From positions 1 through 18,143 of the forward strand of contig JAGXHO010000017.1 of NCBI GenBank assembly GCA_024636105.1: a stretch of DNA of 18,143 nucleotides. The letters are read 5' to 3'. Position 1 is the stretch's first letter. Each line of letters opens with the position of its first letter. Under the pieces are notes generated by a model. That model was not told the DNA's origin and made no database searches. It saw only the letters and a program-made list of their open reading frames with translations. Source of the DNA: Trueperaceae bacterium (lineage in GTDB: Bacteria; Deinococcota; Deinococci; Deinococcales; Trueperaceae). Positions 1 to 7,388 of the stretch are shown here, piece by piece. The translations under genes and the position numbers were made by a program.

Positions 1-1
1 C

Positions 2-73
2 GACGACGAGCCCGTCCTGGTCGTACCCATGCCGGCGTACGTGGCGACCGGCGAGCGCGCGCCGGCGTACTGA
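2..73 (+). CDS. C-terminal end of an unknown protein (5' truncated)
   Basis: An open frame runs from the window edge to a TGA at 71-73 and gives 23 residues ending in ATGERAPAY. It has the same GC-rich codon use as the genes downstream. The next gene starts one base after this stop, which suggests the two are co-transcribed and translationally coupled. Too little is visible to name a family. Confidence 0.5.
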   Translation, partial: DDEPVLVVPMPAYVATGERAPAY

Positions 74-74
74 G

Positions 75-794
75 ATGGTGCGTCCTCCCAAGGCAACGCG
101 CGACCGTGCGCGCCACCCCTTGCGCCGCGTCGAGGCAGGGCTCGCCGCCGTCGGCAAGTACCTGGGCCTGTTCGGGACCGCGATGAAGCTGCTGCAGTTG
201 GTGCCGGCCGCCGCCGGGTTGGCGATCGTGCTCTTCAGCCCGAGCGCGTGGCTGTCGGGGACGTTGCGGGTCTGGTCGTTCGGCGGCGTCGTGATCGGCG
301 CGGTCCTTGGGCTCGTGGCGCTGGCGGCGCTCGCGCCGCGGCTCGCGGAGCGCGAGCGCGTCGGCCTCGGGGCGTTGACCGTGGCGGTCGCGAGCGCGGC
401 GATCCTGCGCTTCCACCTCGCCCTCGTCGACCTGGGCTTCCTGGAACGCTGGTCGTTCCTGCGGCCGCTCCACGACCTCTACTTGGGAAGCGACCTCGGC
501 GAGCGGCTCTACAACGTCGGTGCGGCGCTCTGGTTCGCGCTCGCGCTCGCCTTCGCCACGCTGGGGTTGCCCACGTACCTTCGCGGGCGTGCGGAACGGC
601 GCGCCGGTGCCGAGGTCGCGTCGCCGGGGACGAAGGACGGCGTGCGCCCCGCCCTCACCGCCCTGGCGGACGCGATCACCGCCCTGGAAAAGGCGAACGC
701 CGACCTGCGCGCCGAGAACGTCCAGTTGAGGGCGCGGCTGCCCGACCGCGCCGACGCGACCGGGGCCCTAGCCCCTCGGCGCGACCCCGCTTGA
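75..794 (+). CDS. Unknown four-helix membrane protein with C-terminal coiled coil
   Basis: This is a 239-residue protein I do not recognise. The N-terminus (1-25) is strongly basic. Four hydrophobic stretches follow at about 40-57, 67-88, 97-117 and 145-165, so it is probably an integral membrane protein. The tail from about 193 to 222 has heptad-like leucines and charged residues (ALADAITALEKANADLRAEN) and probably forms a short cytoplasmic coiled coil, suggesting oligomerisation or a partner. The ATG lies one base after the preceding stop, with no clear Shine-Dalgarno sequence, so translation is probably coupled. It converges on the namZ-like gene with only 7 bp between the stops. The frame is long and fits the membrane pattern, so it is likely real; its function is unknown. 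Confidence 0.72.
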   Translation: MVRPPKATRDRARHPLRRVEAGLAAVGKYLGLFGTAMKLLQLVPAAAGLAIVLFSPSAWLSGTLRVWSFGGVVIGAVLGLVALAALAPRLAERERVGLGALTVAVASAAILRFHLALVDLGFLERWSFLRPLHDLYLGSDLGERLYNVGAALWFALALAFATLGLPTYLRGRAERRAGAEVASPGTKDGVRPALTALADAITALEKANADLRAENVQLRARLPDRADATGALAPRRDPA

Positions 795-801
795 GGACCC
801 G

Positions 802-2010
802 TCAGGTCGGGTCGGCCGCCCACGCCTTCGCGTCCGTCGCCCACACCGCCGCGACCTCGTCCCAGGGGCGCGCGCCGTCGACCACCTCGCGCGCCGACGC
901 GTCGCCCAGCAGGGCGTCCACGAGCGCCCCGCGCACCGGCTCGAACCAGGGCTCCCCCGCCCCGGGGAGCCGCGCCCACGGCAGCGTCGCCGCGTTGGTC
1001 CACGCGAACTCGGGGTGGGCGGCGCGCACGTGCGCGAGGATGCGCACGACCGCCTCGAGCGGCCGCAGCGCGGCGGCGTCGGTCACGTGCAGCTGCACCC
1101 CCTCGCACACCACCCCCGCGTGCCGGTCGCTGCGCGGCCGGAACGTCACCGGGCGGAAGCGCACGCCCGGGAGCTCGAGCGCCGCCAGGGCGCGCGCGAA
1201 CGCGTACCCCTCCAGCCACGGCGCGCCGATGAGTTGGAACGGGAGCGTCGTGCCGCGCCCCTCGGAGAGGTTGGTCCCCTCCAGGAGCACGAGCCCCGGG
1301 TAGAGCGCGACCGCTTCGGGCGCGGGGAGGCCGGGCGAGGGCGGCACGAACGGCCGCGGCGGCGGGTCGCCGCGCGCCCAGCCGATCACCGGAGCCACGT
1401 GCAGGTCGACGACAAGATGGCGCGTGCCCCCGGCGACCACCTCGCCGATCGTGCGGCCGTGCTGGAACGGGACGTCGAGGTAGCCGAGGAACGACCGCAG
1501 CGCCGGGTCGAGCATCGGGCCGTCGACGCGCGGGCCCGACAGCGACGGCCGGTCGCACAGGACCACCCGGGTGCCGGTCTCGGCGGCGGCCTCGCACAGC
1601 AGCGCGGCGGTGGTCGCGTAGGTGTAACAGCGCAGCCCCACCTCCTGCACGTCGACGACCACCGCGTCCAGCGTGCGCAGCACGTCGGCGCTCGGCCGGC
1701 GGCGCGGGCCGTAGAGGCTGTGGACCGCCAACCCGGTGCGCGGGTCGCGGCGGTCGTCCACCGGGGTGGCGTCGTCCTCGAAGCCGCTCCAGCCGTGTTC
1801 GGGGGTCAGGAGCGCCACCAGCTCGACGCCGGGCGCGGCGCGCAACGCCTCGAGCGTCGGCGTGCCGTCGACGGTGAGCGAGGCCTGGTTGGCGAGCAGC
1901 GCCACGCGCCGACCATCGAGGAAGCGGCCGGGGTCGGCGAGCAGCGCGTCGACGCCGAAGCGCAGGCCCGTGCGCGTCGCCCAGGGTACGGGCGCGCCGG
2001 CGCGCGTCAC
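802..2010 (-). CDS. namZ: NamZ-like exo-beta-N-acetylmuramidase (DUF1343, GH171)
   Basis: This 402-residue protein matches the DUF1343 family. Characterised members (B. subtilis NamZ, formerly YbbC) remove the terminal N-acetylmuramic acid from the non-reducing end of peptidoglycan fragments. Visible signatures in order are FGVDALL (18-24), a Rossmann-like start RRVALLANQASL (34-45), TPEHGWSG (69-76) with the conserved Glu71, DPRTGLAVHSLYG (89-101), CYTYATT (128-134), CDRPSLSG (152-159) and EGTNLSEGRGTT (244-255). The GTG start overlaps the upstream permease stop as GTGA (2007-2010), so translation is coupled. The frame stays open further upstream, but only as a shadow of the permease. No signal peptide is seen, so the enzyme should be cytoplasmic, unlike the secreted Bacillus form. 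The segment around 186-206 looks shorter than usual. Family assignment is firm; substrate is inferred. Confidence 0.9.
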   Translation of the reverse strand: MTRAGAPVPWATRTGLRFGVDALLADPGRFLDGRRVALLANQASLTVDGTPTLEALRAAPGVELVALLTPEHGWSGFEDDATPVDDRRDPRTGLAVHSLYGPRRRPSADVLRTLDAVVVDVQEVGLRCYTYATTAALLCEAAAETGTRVVLCDRPSLSGPRVDGPMLDPALRSFLGYLDVPFQHGRTIGEVVAGGTRHLVVDLHVAPVIGWARGDPPPRPFVPPSPGLPAPEAVALYPGLVLLEGTNLSEGRGTTLPFQLIGAPWLEGYAFARALAALELPGVRFRPVTFRPRSDRHAGVVCEGVQLHVTDAAALRPLEAVVRILAHVRAAHPEFAWTNAATLPWARLPGAGEPWFEPVRGALVDALLGDASAREVVDGARPWDEVAAVWATDAKAWAADPT

Positions 2011-2849
2011 CCCTTGACCGCGCCCGCCGTCAGCCCCGCGATGAACTGCCGCGACATGATCAGGTAGATGATCAGGAGCGGCAGGCTGGCGAGCACCATG
2101 CCGCTGAACACCAGGCTCCAGTCGACCAGGTGCTGGCCGAAGAAGATCTGCATCCCCAGCGGGATCGTCTTCCAGGTGTCGCTGGTGAGGAACAGGAGCG
2201 GGAAGAAGAAGTCGTTCCACCACGGCACCACGTTGACGATGACCACCGTCGCCAGCCCCGGGCGCACGAGCGGGAGCATGATCCGCCAGAAGGTCTGCGT
2301 CTCCGTGCAACCGTCCATGCGGGCGGCGTCCTCGAGCTCGCGCGGCAGGTTGCGGAAGAACACCGACAGCAAGAAGACCGACATCGGCATGCCCGAGGCC
2401 GTGTAGGTGAGGATGAGCGCGAACGGGGTATCGAGCAGGTTCAGGTCGCGCATGAGCAGGTAGAGCGGCAGGATGCCGAGCCGGATGGGGATCATGATCC
2501 CGGCGAGGAAGAAGAGCGAGAGCACCCCGCGAAGCTTGAAGGAGTAGCGCGCCAGCGCGTAGGCGGCGGGCGCGGCGCTGGCGAGCAGCAGGAGCGCCGA
2601 GGCCCCGGTGATCAGGAGGCTGTTGCGCAGGTAGAGGCCGAAGTTGGCCCGATCCCACACGCGCCGGAAGGTGTCCAGGCTCCAGGACTCCGGCGGACCG
2701 AACGGGTTGCGGAAGATCTCGGGCGTGCTCTTGAAGGCGGTGAGCACCATCAGCACGACGGGATAGAGGAACCCCGCCGCCATGAGGCCGAGCACGAGGT
2801 AGATGACGACTCGCGACATGGCGCGTCCGGTGGGCGTCGAGGCGGCCAC
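2007..2849 (-). CDS. CUT1-type sugar ABC transporter permease (MalG-like)
   Basis: This 280-residue inner-membrane permease forms the second half of a carbohydrate ABC importer channel. It has a TM helix at about 13-36, an external segment STPEIFRNPFGPPESW typical of MalG-type subunits at 41-56, and about five further helices. The cytoplasmic EAA loop that docks the ATPase is at 171-195 (ELEDAARMDG, then FWRIMLPL). The GTG start at 2849 sits one base after the TGA of the partner permease, and a GGAG lies inside the end of that gene. An in-frame ATG ten codons later is possible but lacks its own ribosome site. The 3' end overlaps the namZ-like gene by 4 bp. No ATPase gene is nearby, so it probably uses a shared MsmK/UgpC-type ATPase encoded elsewhere. 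Substrate is not readable from the sequence; a cell-wall sugar is suggested by namZ. Confidence 0.92.
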   Translation of the reverse strand: MAASTPTGRAMSRVVIYLVLGLMAAGFLYPVVLMVLTAFKSTPEIFRNPFGPPESWSLDTFRRVWDRANFGLYLRNSLLITGASALLLLASAAPAAYALARYSFKLRGVLSLFFLAGIMIPIRLGILPLYLLMRDLNLLDTPFALILTYTASGMPMSVFLLSVFFRNLPRELEDAARMDGCTETQTFWRIMLPLVRPGLATVVIVNVVPWWNDFFFPLLFLTSDTWKTIPLGMQIFFGQHLVDWSLVFSGMVLASLPLLIIYLIMSRQFIAGLTAGAVKG

Positions 2850-2850
2850 G

Positions 2851-3780
2851 TCAGTACTCCGTCTGGCTGCGGCTCGTGAAGCGCACGCCGAAGGCCGAGA
2901 CGATGCCGATGACGATCAGCATCAGCACCCCGATGGCGGCCGCGATGCCGATCTGGCCGGGTTCGCCGCCGGTGGTGGGGTCGCCGAAGGCGGTCCGGTA
3001 GAAGAGCGTCGCGAGCAGGTCGGTCGCGTACCCGGGCGCCCCGGAGGCGCCCTGCATCACGAACACCAGTTCGAAGGCGTTGAAGTCCCAGATGAAGGTC
3101 AGGATCGTGACCATCGCGATGCTCGGCAACAGCAGCGGGAAGGTGACGAAGCGGAAGTCCTGCCACGGGCTGGCGCCGTCGACGATCGCGGCCTCGTGGA
3201 ACTCCTTGGGGATCGCCTGGACGGCGGCCAGGAACACCAGGATCGGGAAGCCGAGCCACGCCCAGGCGTTGACGAGGATGATCGCCGTCATGGCGGTGTC
3301 CGCCTGCCCCAGCCATGGCTGAACCGCGTCGCCGAGGCCGGTGCGCCGCATCCCTTGGGGTATGGCGCCCCAGGTGGGGTTGAGCATCATGCGCCAGAGG
3401 AAGCCGACGACCACGAGCGAAAGCGTGTGCGGCAGGAAGTAGGCCGCCTGGAAGAAGGCGAAGCCGCGCCACTTCTTGGCGAGCAGCACGGCGACGAACA
3501 GCCCAAGGGTGGTCTGGATCGCGAAGGTGAGCACGAAGAAGTAGGCGTTGTGGCTCATCGCGCCCCAGAAGCGATCGTTGTAGGGCCAGCGGCCGAGCAC
3601 GGTGGCGAAGTTCTGCAGCCCGGCGAAGCCCTTGCGCACATAGCCATCCCACTCGTAGACGCTGTAGGTCAACGAGGAGAGCAGCGGGTAGGCCATGAAC
3701 ATCCCGTAGATGAGTAGGGCCGGGGTCAGGAAGACGACCAGGTGGCCGTGCTTCCCCCACCAACTTCGGGTCTGGCGCAA
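2851..3780 (-). CDS. CUT1-type sugar ABC transporter permease (MalF-like)
   Basis: This 309-residue permease pairs with the downstream MalG-like subunit. Six hydrophobic helices are visible, the first at about 13-35 (LVVFLTPALLIYGMFMAYPL). The EAA loop is at 194-214 (FHEAAIVDGASPWQDFRFVTFPL). I chose the TTG at 3780 because GGAGGT lies 5 bases upstream (3786-3791) and the protein then begins MRQTRSWWGKHG just before the first helix, as usual in the family. A GTG at 3864 would add 28 Pro/Arg-rich residues and would start inside the hairpin at 3853-3880, so it is unlikely. It is separated from the binding-protein gene by 126 bp and followed after 1 bp by the second permease. Confidence 0.92.
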   Translation of the reverse strand: MRQTRSWWGKHGHLVVFLTPALLIYGMFMAYPLLSSLTYSVYEWDGYVRKGFAGLQNFATVLGRWPYNDRFWGAMSHNAYFFVLTFAIQTTLGLFVAVLLAKKWRGFAFFQAAYFLPHTLSLVVVGFLWRMMLNPTWGAIPQGMRRTGLGDAVQPWLGQADTAMTAIILVNAWAWLGFPILVFLAAVQAIPKEFHEAAIVDGASPWQDFRFVTFPLLLPSIAMVTILTFIWDFNAFELVFVMQGASGAPGYATDLLATLFYRTAFGDPTTGGEPGQIGIAAAIGVLMLIVIGIVSAFGVRFTSRSQTEY

Positions 3781-3785
3781 GGCGG

Positions 3786-3791
3786 ACCTCC
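3786..3791 (-). promoter_or_regulatory. Shine-Dalgarno GGAGGT that decides a TTG start
   Basis: A perfect GGAGGT on the minus strand lies 5 bases before TTG 3780 of the MalF-like permease. It is the only strong ribosome-binding site in the gap after the binding-protein gene, and it favours the TTG over the upstream GTG at 3864. Confidence 0.75.
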
Positions 3792-3852
3792 GGGGTGTGC
3801 GGGGTGGGATCGGTCGAGCGGTTCGTTGCGAAGATAGACGGACGTACGGAGC

Positions 3853-3880
3853 GCGGGGGCGCACGTGGGTGCGCCCCCGC
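3853..3880 (-). terminator. Stem-loop between binding-protein and permease genes (attenuator or mRNA stabiliser)
   Basis: A perfect 11-bp inverted repeat (3853-3863 with 3870-3880, arm GCGGGGGCGCA) with a 6-base loop sits 26 bases after the binding-protein stop and 72 bases before the permease start. No U-run follows on the minus strand. Such intra-operon hairpins are known in other binding-protein-dependent transport operons to raise the binding-protein message over the permease message. That role here is inference. Confidence 0.65.
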
Positions 3881-3906
3881 GGGGTCGGATCAGTCGACGG
3901 CGAGCC

Positions 3907-5142
3907 TCAGTTGAAGCCTTCGAACCACTCGGCGACGCCGCGCTGGATGTTGGTGACGGCCTCGTCGATCGTCTTGGAGTCGCCCATCACGGCCTGCATC
4001 TCGTTCTGCAGCAGCGTCGAGCCGCTCGGCTGGCCGAAGCGGAAGGCGGTGAGCATCAGGTACGGGGTGCCCTGCGTGTTCATCATCTCGACCATGCCGG
4101 CGAGCGCGGCGCTGGTGGGCGCGGTGCCCGGGACCGCCGAGATCTGCGAGAGCTCGTCGGTGAACATCTGGCCGAACTCCTGGCTCGCCAGGAACTCGAT
4201 GAAGCGCAGCGCTGCGTCCTGGTTCGGGCTGGCGGCGTTGATGCCGTAGGAGCCGTCCACGTAGTAGCTGACGGTGCCGGCGCCGTCGTCGCCCGGGACC
4301 GCGAACGAACCGACGCGCAGGTCGGGGTTGAGGTTGCGCATGTTGCCGAGCTCGTACGAGCCGCCGATCAGCATGCCGGCCTGCTCGAAGGCGAACAGCG
4401 TCTGCATGTCGGTGTAGCCGATGCCCATGTAGTCGTCGGCCAGGTACGGGCGCAGCGCCACCATGCGCTCGAGCGCCGCTTTGAATCGCGGATCGGTGAA
4501 GTCGGTCTCGCCGGCGGTGATCTCGTTGAAGAAATCGGTGCCGCCGTAGAAGGTCGGCGCGACCGCGCCGAAGAGCGTCTCGTTGGTCCAGCCGTCCTTC
4601 GTGCCGTTGGCGAAGGCGTAGACGCCGGAGGCCTTCAGCGCGTCGCCGACCGCGAGGAGTTCGGCCCAAGTGGTGGGCTCTTCGAGGCCGAGGCGCTCGA
4701 ACATCGCCTCGTTGTAGAGCACCTGCACGGTCTGGAGCGCGAAGGGGACGCCGTAGACGCCACCGTCGGCGCGGTTGGTCGCGCCGAGCAGGATGCCGGG
4801 GTCGAAGCCGTCGAGCGCTGCGACCTGGCCGTCGAGGCGGACGAGGAGGCCAGCGCCGGCGAGCGCTTCGATGCCACCGTACGCGCGCAGGTGGACGATG
4901 TCCGGGCCGCCGCCGCCCTGGAGCGCCGTCGCGACGATCGTGTTGTACTCGGTGTTGAGGTAGGGCGTGAAGGTCACGTTCACGTCGGGGTTCTCGGCGT
5001 TGAACGCGGCGATGAACTGCTCGTACGCGGCGACGTCCTCGGTGCGCCAGCTCCAGAAGGTGAGGTCGGTGGTCTGGGCCAAGCCCGAGGCGAGGAACGC
5101 CGCGGCGAGGATTAGGGCGAGGGTGCGAATGGTACGCGTCAT
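3907..5142 (-). CDS. Sugar ABC transporter solute-binding protein (SBP family 1)
   Basis: This 411-residue secreted binding protein captures the substrate for the two downstream CUT1 permeases. Residues 1-22 (MTRTIRTLALILAAAFLASG plus LA) form a Sec signal peptide cleaved probably before Gln23. There is no lipobox cysteine, as often seen in Deinococcota. The mature part starts TTDLTFWSWRTED and shows family-1 features: FIAAFNAENPDVNV, GGGPDIVHLRAYGG, YGVPFALQTVQVLYNEAMFERLGLE split across the usual hinge strand, and PTTWAEL. ATG 5142 is chosen because GGAGG lies 5 bases upstream. A TTG four codons earlier overlaps that ribosome site and is unlikely. The gene is first in its operon, with a promoter at 5224-5252 and a hairpin after it. 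The ligand is unknown; a MurNAc-containing saccharide is inferred from the namZ-like gene in the operon. Confidence 0.93.
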   Translation of the reverse strand: MTRTIRTLALILAAAFLASGLAQTTDLTFWSWRTEDVAAYEQFIAAFNAENPDVNVTFTPYLNTEYNTIVATALQGGGGPDIVHLRAYGGIEALAGAGLLVRLDGQVAALDGFDPGILLGATNRADGGVYGVPFALQTVQVLYNEAMFERLGLEEPTTWAELLAVGDALKASGVYAFANGTKDGWTNETLFGAVAPTFYGGTDFFNEITAGETDFTDPRFKAALERMVALRPYLADDYMGIGYTDMQTLFAFEQAGMLIGGSYELGNMRNLNPDLRVGSFAVPGDDGAGTVSYYVDGSYGINAASPNQDAALRFIEFLASQEFGQMFTDELSQISAVPGTAPTSAALAGMVEMMNTQGTPYLMLTAFRFGQPSGSTLLQNEMQAVMGDSKTIDEAVTNIQRGVAEWFEGFN

Positions 5143-5223
5143 GCAGGCCTCCAAGGCGCGGGACCCGGCCGCCCGCGAGTGGCGTGGGCGAGCACGGTGA
5201 TCTCCGCTACGTTCTGGCCCGTC

Positions 5224-5252
5224 AGTGTACCTCTGCTGTACCAGTCGGTCAA
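5224..5252 (-). promoter_or_regulatory. Sigma-70/A-type promoter of the sugar ABC-namZ operon
   Basis: On the minus strand TTGACC (5252-5247) and TACACT (5229-5224) are separated by exactly 17 bp, close to consensus TTGACA-N17-TATAAT. It lies in the 118-bp gap between the diguanylate cyclase stop and the binding-protein ATG and predicts a leader of about 75 bases. It would allow this operon to be expressed apart from the upstream minus-strand block. Confidence 0.65.
5226..5242. promoter_or_regulatory. TGTACC direct repeat inside the promoter (candidate operator)
   Basis: TGTACC occurs at 5226-5231 and again at 5237-5242, exactly 11 bp apart, about one helical turn. Both copies lie between the -35 box and the end of the -10 box, where a bound repressor would block polymerase. 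The binding protein is unknown, and no regulator gene lies next to it. Confidence 0.4.
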
Positions 5253-5260
5253 CGCGGCCG

Positions 5261-6754
5261 TCACGCCAGCCGCACGCCGCCCCGACCCTTGCTCTTCACG
5301 GCGTACATCGCGCCGTCGGCCGCGCGCATCAGCGCGTCGGCATCGCGCCCGTGCTCCGGGAACAGCGCCACCCCGATGCTCGCGTCCAGATGAGCCTCGC
5401 CGCCGTCGAGGTCGAGCGGAGCGCGGACGGCCGCGCGCAGCTTGGCGGCCACCGACTCGGCCTCGTCGACGCCTCCGACGTCCAGCAGAAGCACCCCGAA
5501 CTCGTCGCCGCCGAGCCGCGCGGCCGTGTCCTGATCGCGCACCGCGGCCGCGAGGCGGCGCCCGATGAGCCTGAGCGCGGCGTCGCCGGCGTCGTGGCCG
5601 CGGGCGTCGTTCACGGCCTTGAAGCCGTCGAGGTCGACGTAGGCGACGGCGAGCGCCCGACCGCCGCGCTGCGCCTGCGCGAGCGCTTGCTCCAGCCGGT
5701 CCTGGAACAGGCGCCGGTTGGGCAGCCCCGTCAGCGAGTCGTGCGCCGCCAGCCGCTCGTAGCGCTCGCGCTCGCGCTGCAGGTCGGACTCCAGCGTGAG
5801 CCGCTGCAGCGCGACCGCCACCTGCGCCGAGATGGCGGGGGCGATCGCGTGCGCGTCCTCACCGAAGGCCTCGGCGTCCTCGAAGTTGTCGAGGTTGAGG
5901 TAGCCGCGCGGCGCACCCGCCACCACGATCGGGACGCACAGCGTCGTGCGGATCGCGTCGAGGCGGCCGGCGCCGCGCAGCATCGCCAACGGTTCGGGCC
6001 CGAGCTGCGCGGTCTGCTGCGCGACCCGGATGCGCTCGACGCGCGGCGGATCGGAGCGCCCGAGCTGCTGATCGGTGAGCCGCAGGGCCCGCAGCGCCTC
6101 GAGGTCGAAGCCGACCGCGGCGACGTACCCGTAGCGGTCGTCGTCCCCGTCGCGCAGCAGCATGCTCCCCCCCTGCGCATCCGGCACCAGGGCGATCGCG
6201 CGCTCCAGCGCGTGCTGGTGAAAGCGGGCGTCGAGGCGCGCCGCCAGCAGCTCGTTCGTCAGGTCGACCAGCGACCGCGAGAACGCCACCTCGCGCTCGA
6301 GCCGCGCCTGCTCTTCGACGCGCTCGGTGACGTCGCGGGCGTTGAACACGACGCCGGTATAGACGCCCTCCTCCTCGAGCACCTCGATCATCGACTCGAA
6401 GTAGCGCACGCGCCCGTCCGCGTGGATCGTCCGATGGGTGAGGGTTCGCCCCTGGCGCTCCGCGAAGCGCGTGGCCGCGTGAGCGGCCGCGATCGGCAGT
6501 TCCTCGGGGTGGAGCAGGTCGAGGATCGGGCGCCCGAGCAAGGTCGCCGGCGGGTACCCGAGCACCACCTCGATGCTCGGCGACACGAACGTGATGCACA
6601 GTTCGGCATCGGTGAGCACCAGCACATCCCGCAACGAACCCAGCACGCGGCGCAGGTCGCGCTGCGGGAGCAGGCGCGCGGCGTCGTCGTTGGGCGGTGG
6701 GGTGGGTCGGGCACGGCCATCGGGGCTCCCATCGGGGGGTGGATGCTCGGCCAA
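5261..6754 (-). CDS. PAS-GAF-GGDEF diguanylate cyclase
   Basis: This 497-residue protein makes cyclic di-GMP from two GTP. It has no signal peptide or TM helix, so it is a soluble sensor. Residues 1-30 are Pro/Asp-rich. A PAS domain (about 36-145) holds ITFVSPSIEVVLGYPPATLLGR and ends in the ARDVTER motif. A GAF domain spans about 165-315 (RTTLCVPIVVAGAPRGYLNLDN). The cyclase domain starts at HDSLTGLPNRRLF (338-350), with VDLDGFKAVND (373-383) and RLGGDEFG (413-420). The active-site GGDEF is intact. RDQD at 406-409, five residues before it, is the product-inhibition I-site. No EAL domain is present. The TTG start at 6754 lacks a clear ribosome site and the true start may differ slightly. It lies 28 bp after the RraA-like gene and may be the last gene of that block. 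The ligand sensed by GAF or PAS is unknown. Confidence 0.93.
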   Translation of the reverse strand: MAEHPPPDGSPDGRARPTPPPNDDAARLLPQRDLRRVLGSLRDVLVLTDAELCITFVSPSIEVVLGYPPATLLGRPILDLLHPEELPIAAAHAATRFAERQGRTLTHRTIHADGRVRYFESMIEVLEEEGVYTGVVFNARDVTERVEEQARLEREVAFSRSLVDLTNELLAARLDARFHQHALERAIALVPDAQGGSMLLRDGDDDRYGYVAAVGFDLEALRALRLTDQQLGRSDPPRVERIRVAQQTAQLGPEPLAMLRGAGRLDAIRTTLCVPIVVAGAPRGYLNLDNFEDAEAFGEDAHAIAPAISAQVAVALQRLTLESDLQRERERYERLAAHDSLTGLPNRRLFQDRLEQALAQAQRGGRALAVAYVDLDGFKAVNDARGHDAGDAALRLIGRRLAAAVRDQDTAARLGGDEFGVLLLDVGGVDEAESVAAKLRAAVRAPLDLDGGEAHLDASIGVALFPEHGRDADALMRAADGAMYAVKSKGRGGVRLA

Positions 6755-6782
6755 TGTACCCGATGGGGTGGCGGACGACGAA

Positions 6783-7388
6783 TCAGCCGGCTCTGGGGTC
6801 GAGCTTCAGCCGCGCCTGGATCGCACGGTCGCGCTCCAGCACGCCGGGCACGGCCGCGAGGGCGGAGCCCAACCGATCGGACGGCACGACGACCACGCCG
6901 TTCTCGTCGCCGACGACGGCGTCGCCCGGATGCACCACCAGGCCGCCGACGGCCACCGGCACCTGCACGTCGCCCCGCTCGCCGAACACGCCACCGCGCG
7001 GCGTCGCTCCGGTCGCGAAGACCGGGAACGCGAGCCGCGGGTGCGCCGCGACGTCGCGGCAGGGAGCGTCGAGCACCGCGCCCACCGCGCCTCGGGCGAG
7101 CGCGGCGTGGCTCGCGTTCTCGCCCCAGAACGCCACCGCCGGCGCACCGGGTCCCTCGATGACGAGGACGTCGCCCGGCGCGGCGAGGGCGATCGCGGCG
7201 AACACGGCGCTGAGGTCGGTGCCGTGGGGGCGCGCGGTCACGGCGCGGCCGACGAGGCGCGCCCCCGCCCACATCGGCCGCACGTCGGCCGCCATCGCGT
7301 TCGTCCGCCCCATCGCGTCCGACAGTACGCAGGCAAACCCCTCCTCGGCGGCCGCCCAGCGGCGGAGCTCGGCCCAGACGTCAGCCAT
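6783..7388 (-). CDS. RraA-like / HMG-CHA aldolase family protein
   Basis: This 201-residue protein belongs to the RraA/4-hydroxy-4-methyl-2-oxoglutarate aldolase family. Members include metal-dependent lyases that split 4-hydroxy-4-carboxy-2-oxo acids to pyruvate, and oxaloacetate decarboxylases; E. coli RraA is a non-catalytic RNase E inhibitor. Visible marks are VLSDAMGRTNAM (21-32), GRAVTARP (47-54), PGDVLVIEG (71-79), the family's E-N in WGENASHAALARGAVGAVLD (88-107), Arg111-Asp112 corresponding to the catalytic/metal-binding RD pair, and DENGVVVVP (161-169). The usual D-G before that RD pair reads D-A-P-C here. The length is normal. The ATG at 7388 lies inside the end of the M20 gene (8-bp overlap), so translation is coupled. 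Among catabolic enzymes, an aldolase or decarboxylase role is more likely than RNase control; the substrate is unknown. Confidence 0.85.
   Translation of the reverse strand: MADVWAELRRWAAAEEGFACVLSDAMGRTNAMAADVRPMWAGARLVGRAVTARPHGTDLSAVFAAIALAAPGDVLVIEGPGAPAVAFWGENASHAALARGAVGAVLDAPCRDVAAHPRLAFPVFATGATPRGGVFGERGDVQVPVAVGGLVVHPGDAVVGDENGVVVVPSDRLGSALAAVPGVLERDRAIQARLKLDPRAG

Noticed and set aside
796..813. Small inverted repeat GACCCG-N6-CGGGTC at the convergent gene ends
   Set aside because: A 6-bp stem in DNA this GC-rich is expected by chance and has no U-run. It could weakly help termination, but I would not call it.
2011..2658. Upstream extension of the namZ-like frame to a 618-residue protein
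   Set aside because: The extra part is an Arg/Pro/His-rich shadow of the MalG-like permease gene in another frame. The GTGA junction at 2007-2010 gives the natural start.
3781..3864. GTG 3864 as start of the MalF-like permease
   Set aside because: The start would sit inside the hairpin and add a non-conserved basic stretch. TTG 3780 has GGAGGT at ideal distance.
3865..5115. Long plus-strand open frame (416 codons) opposite the sugar-binding protein
   Set aside because: It is the Arg/Glu/Val-rich antisense shadow usual in high-GC coding DNA. It has no ribosome site and no domain.
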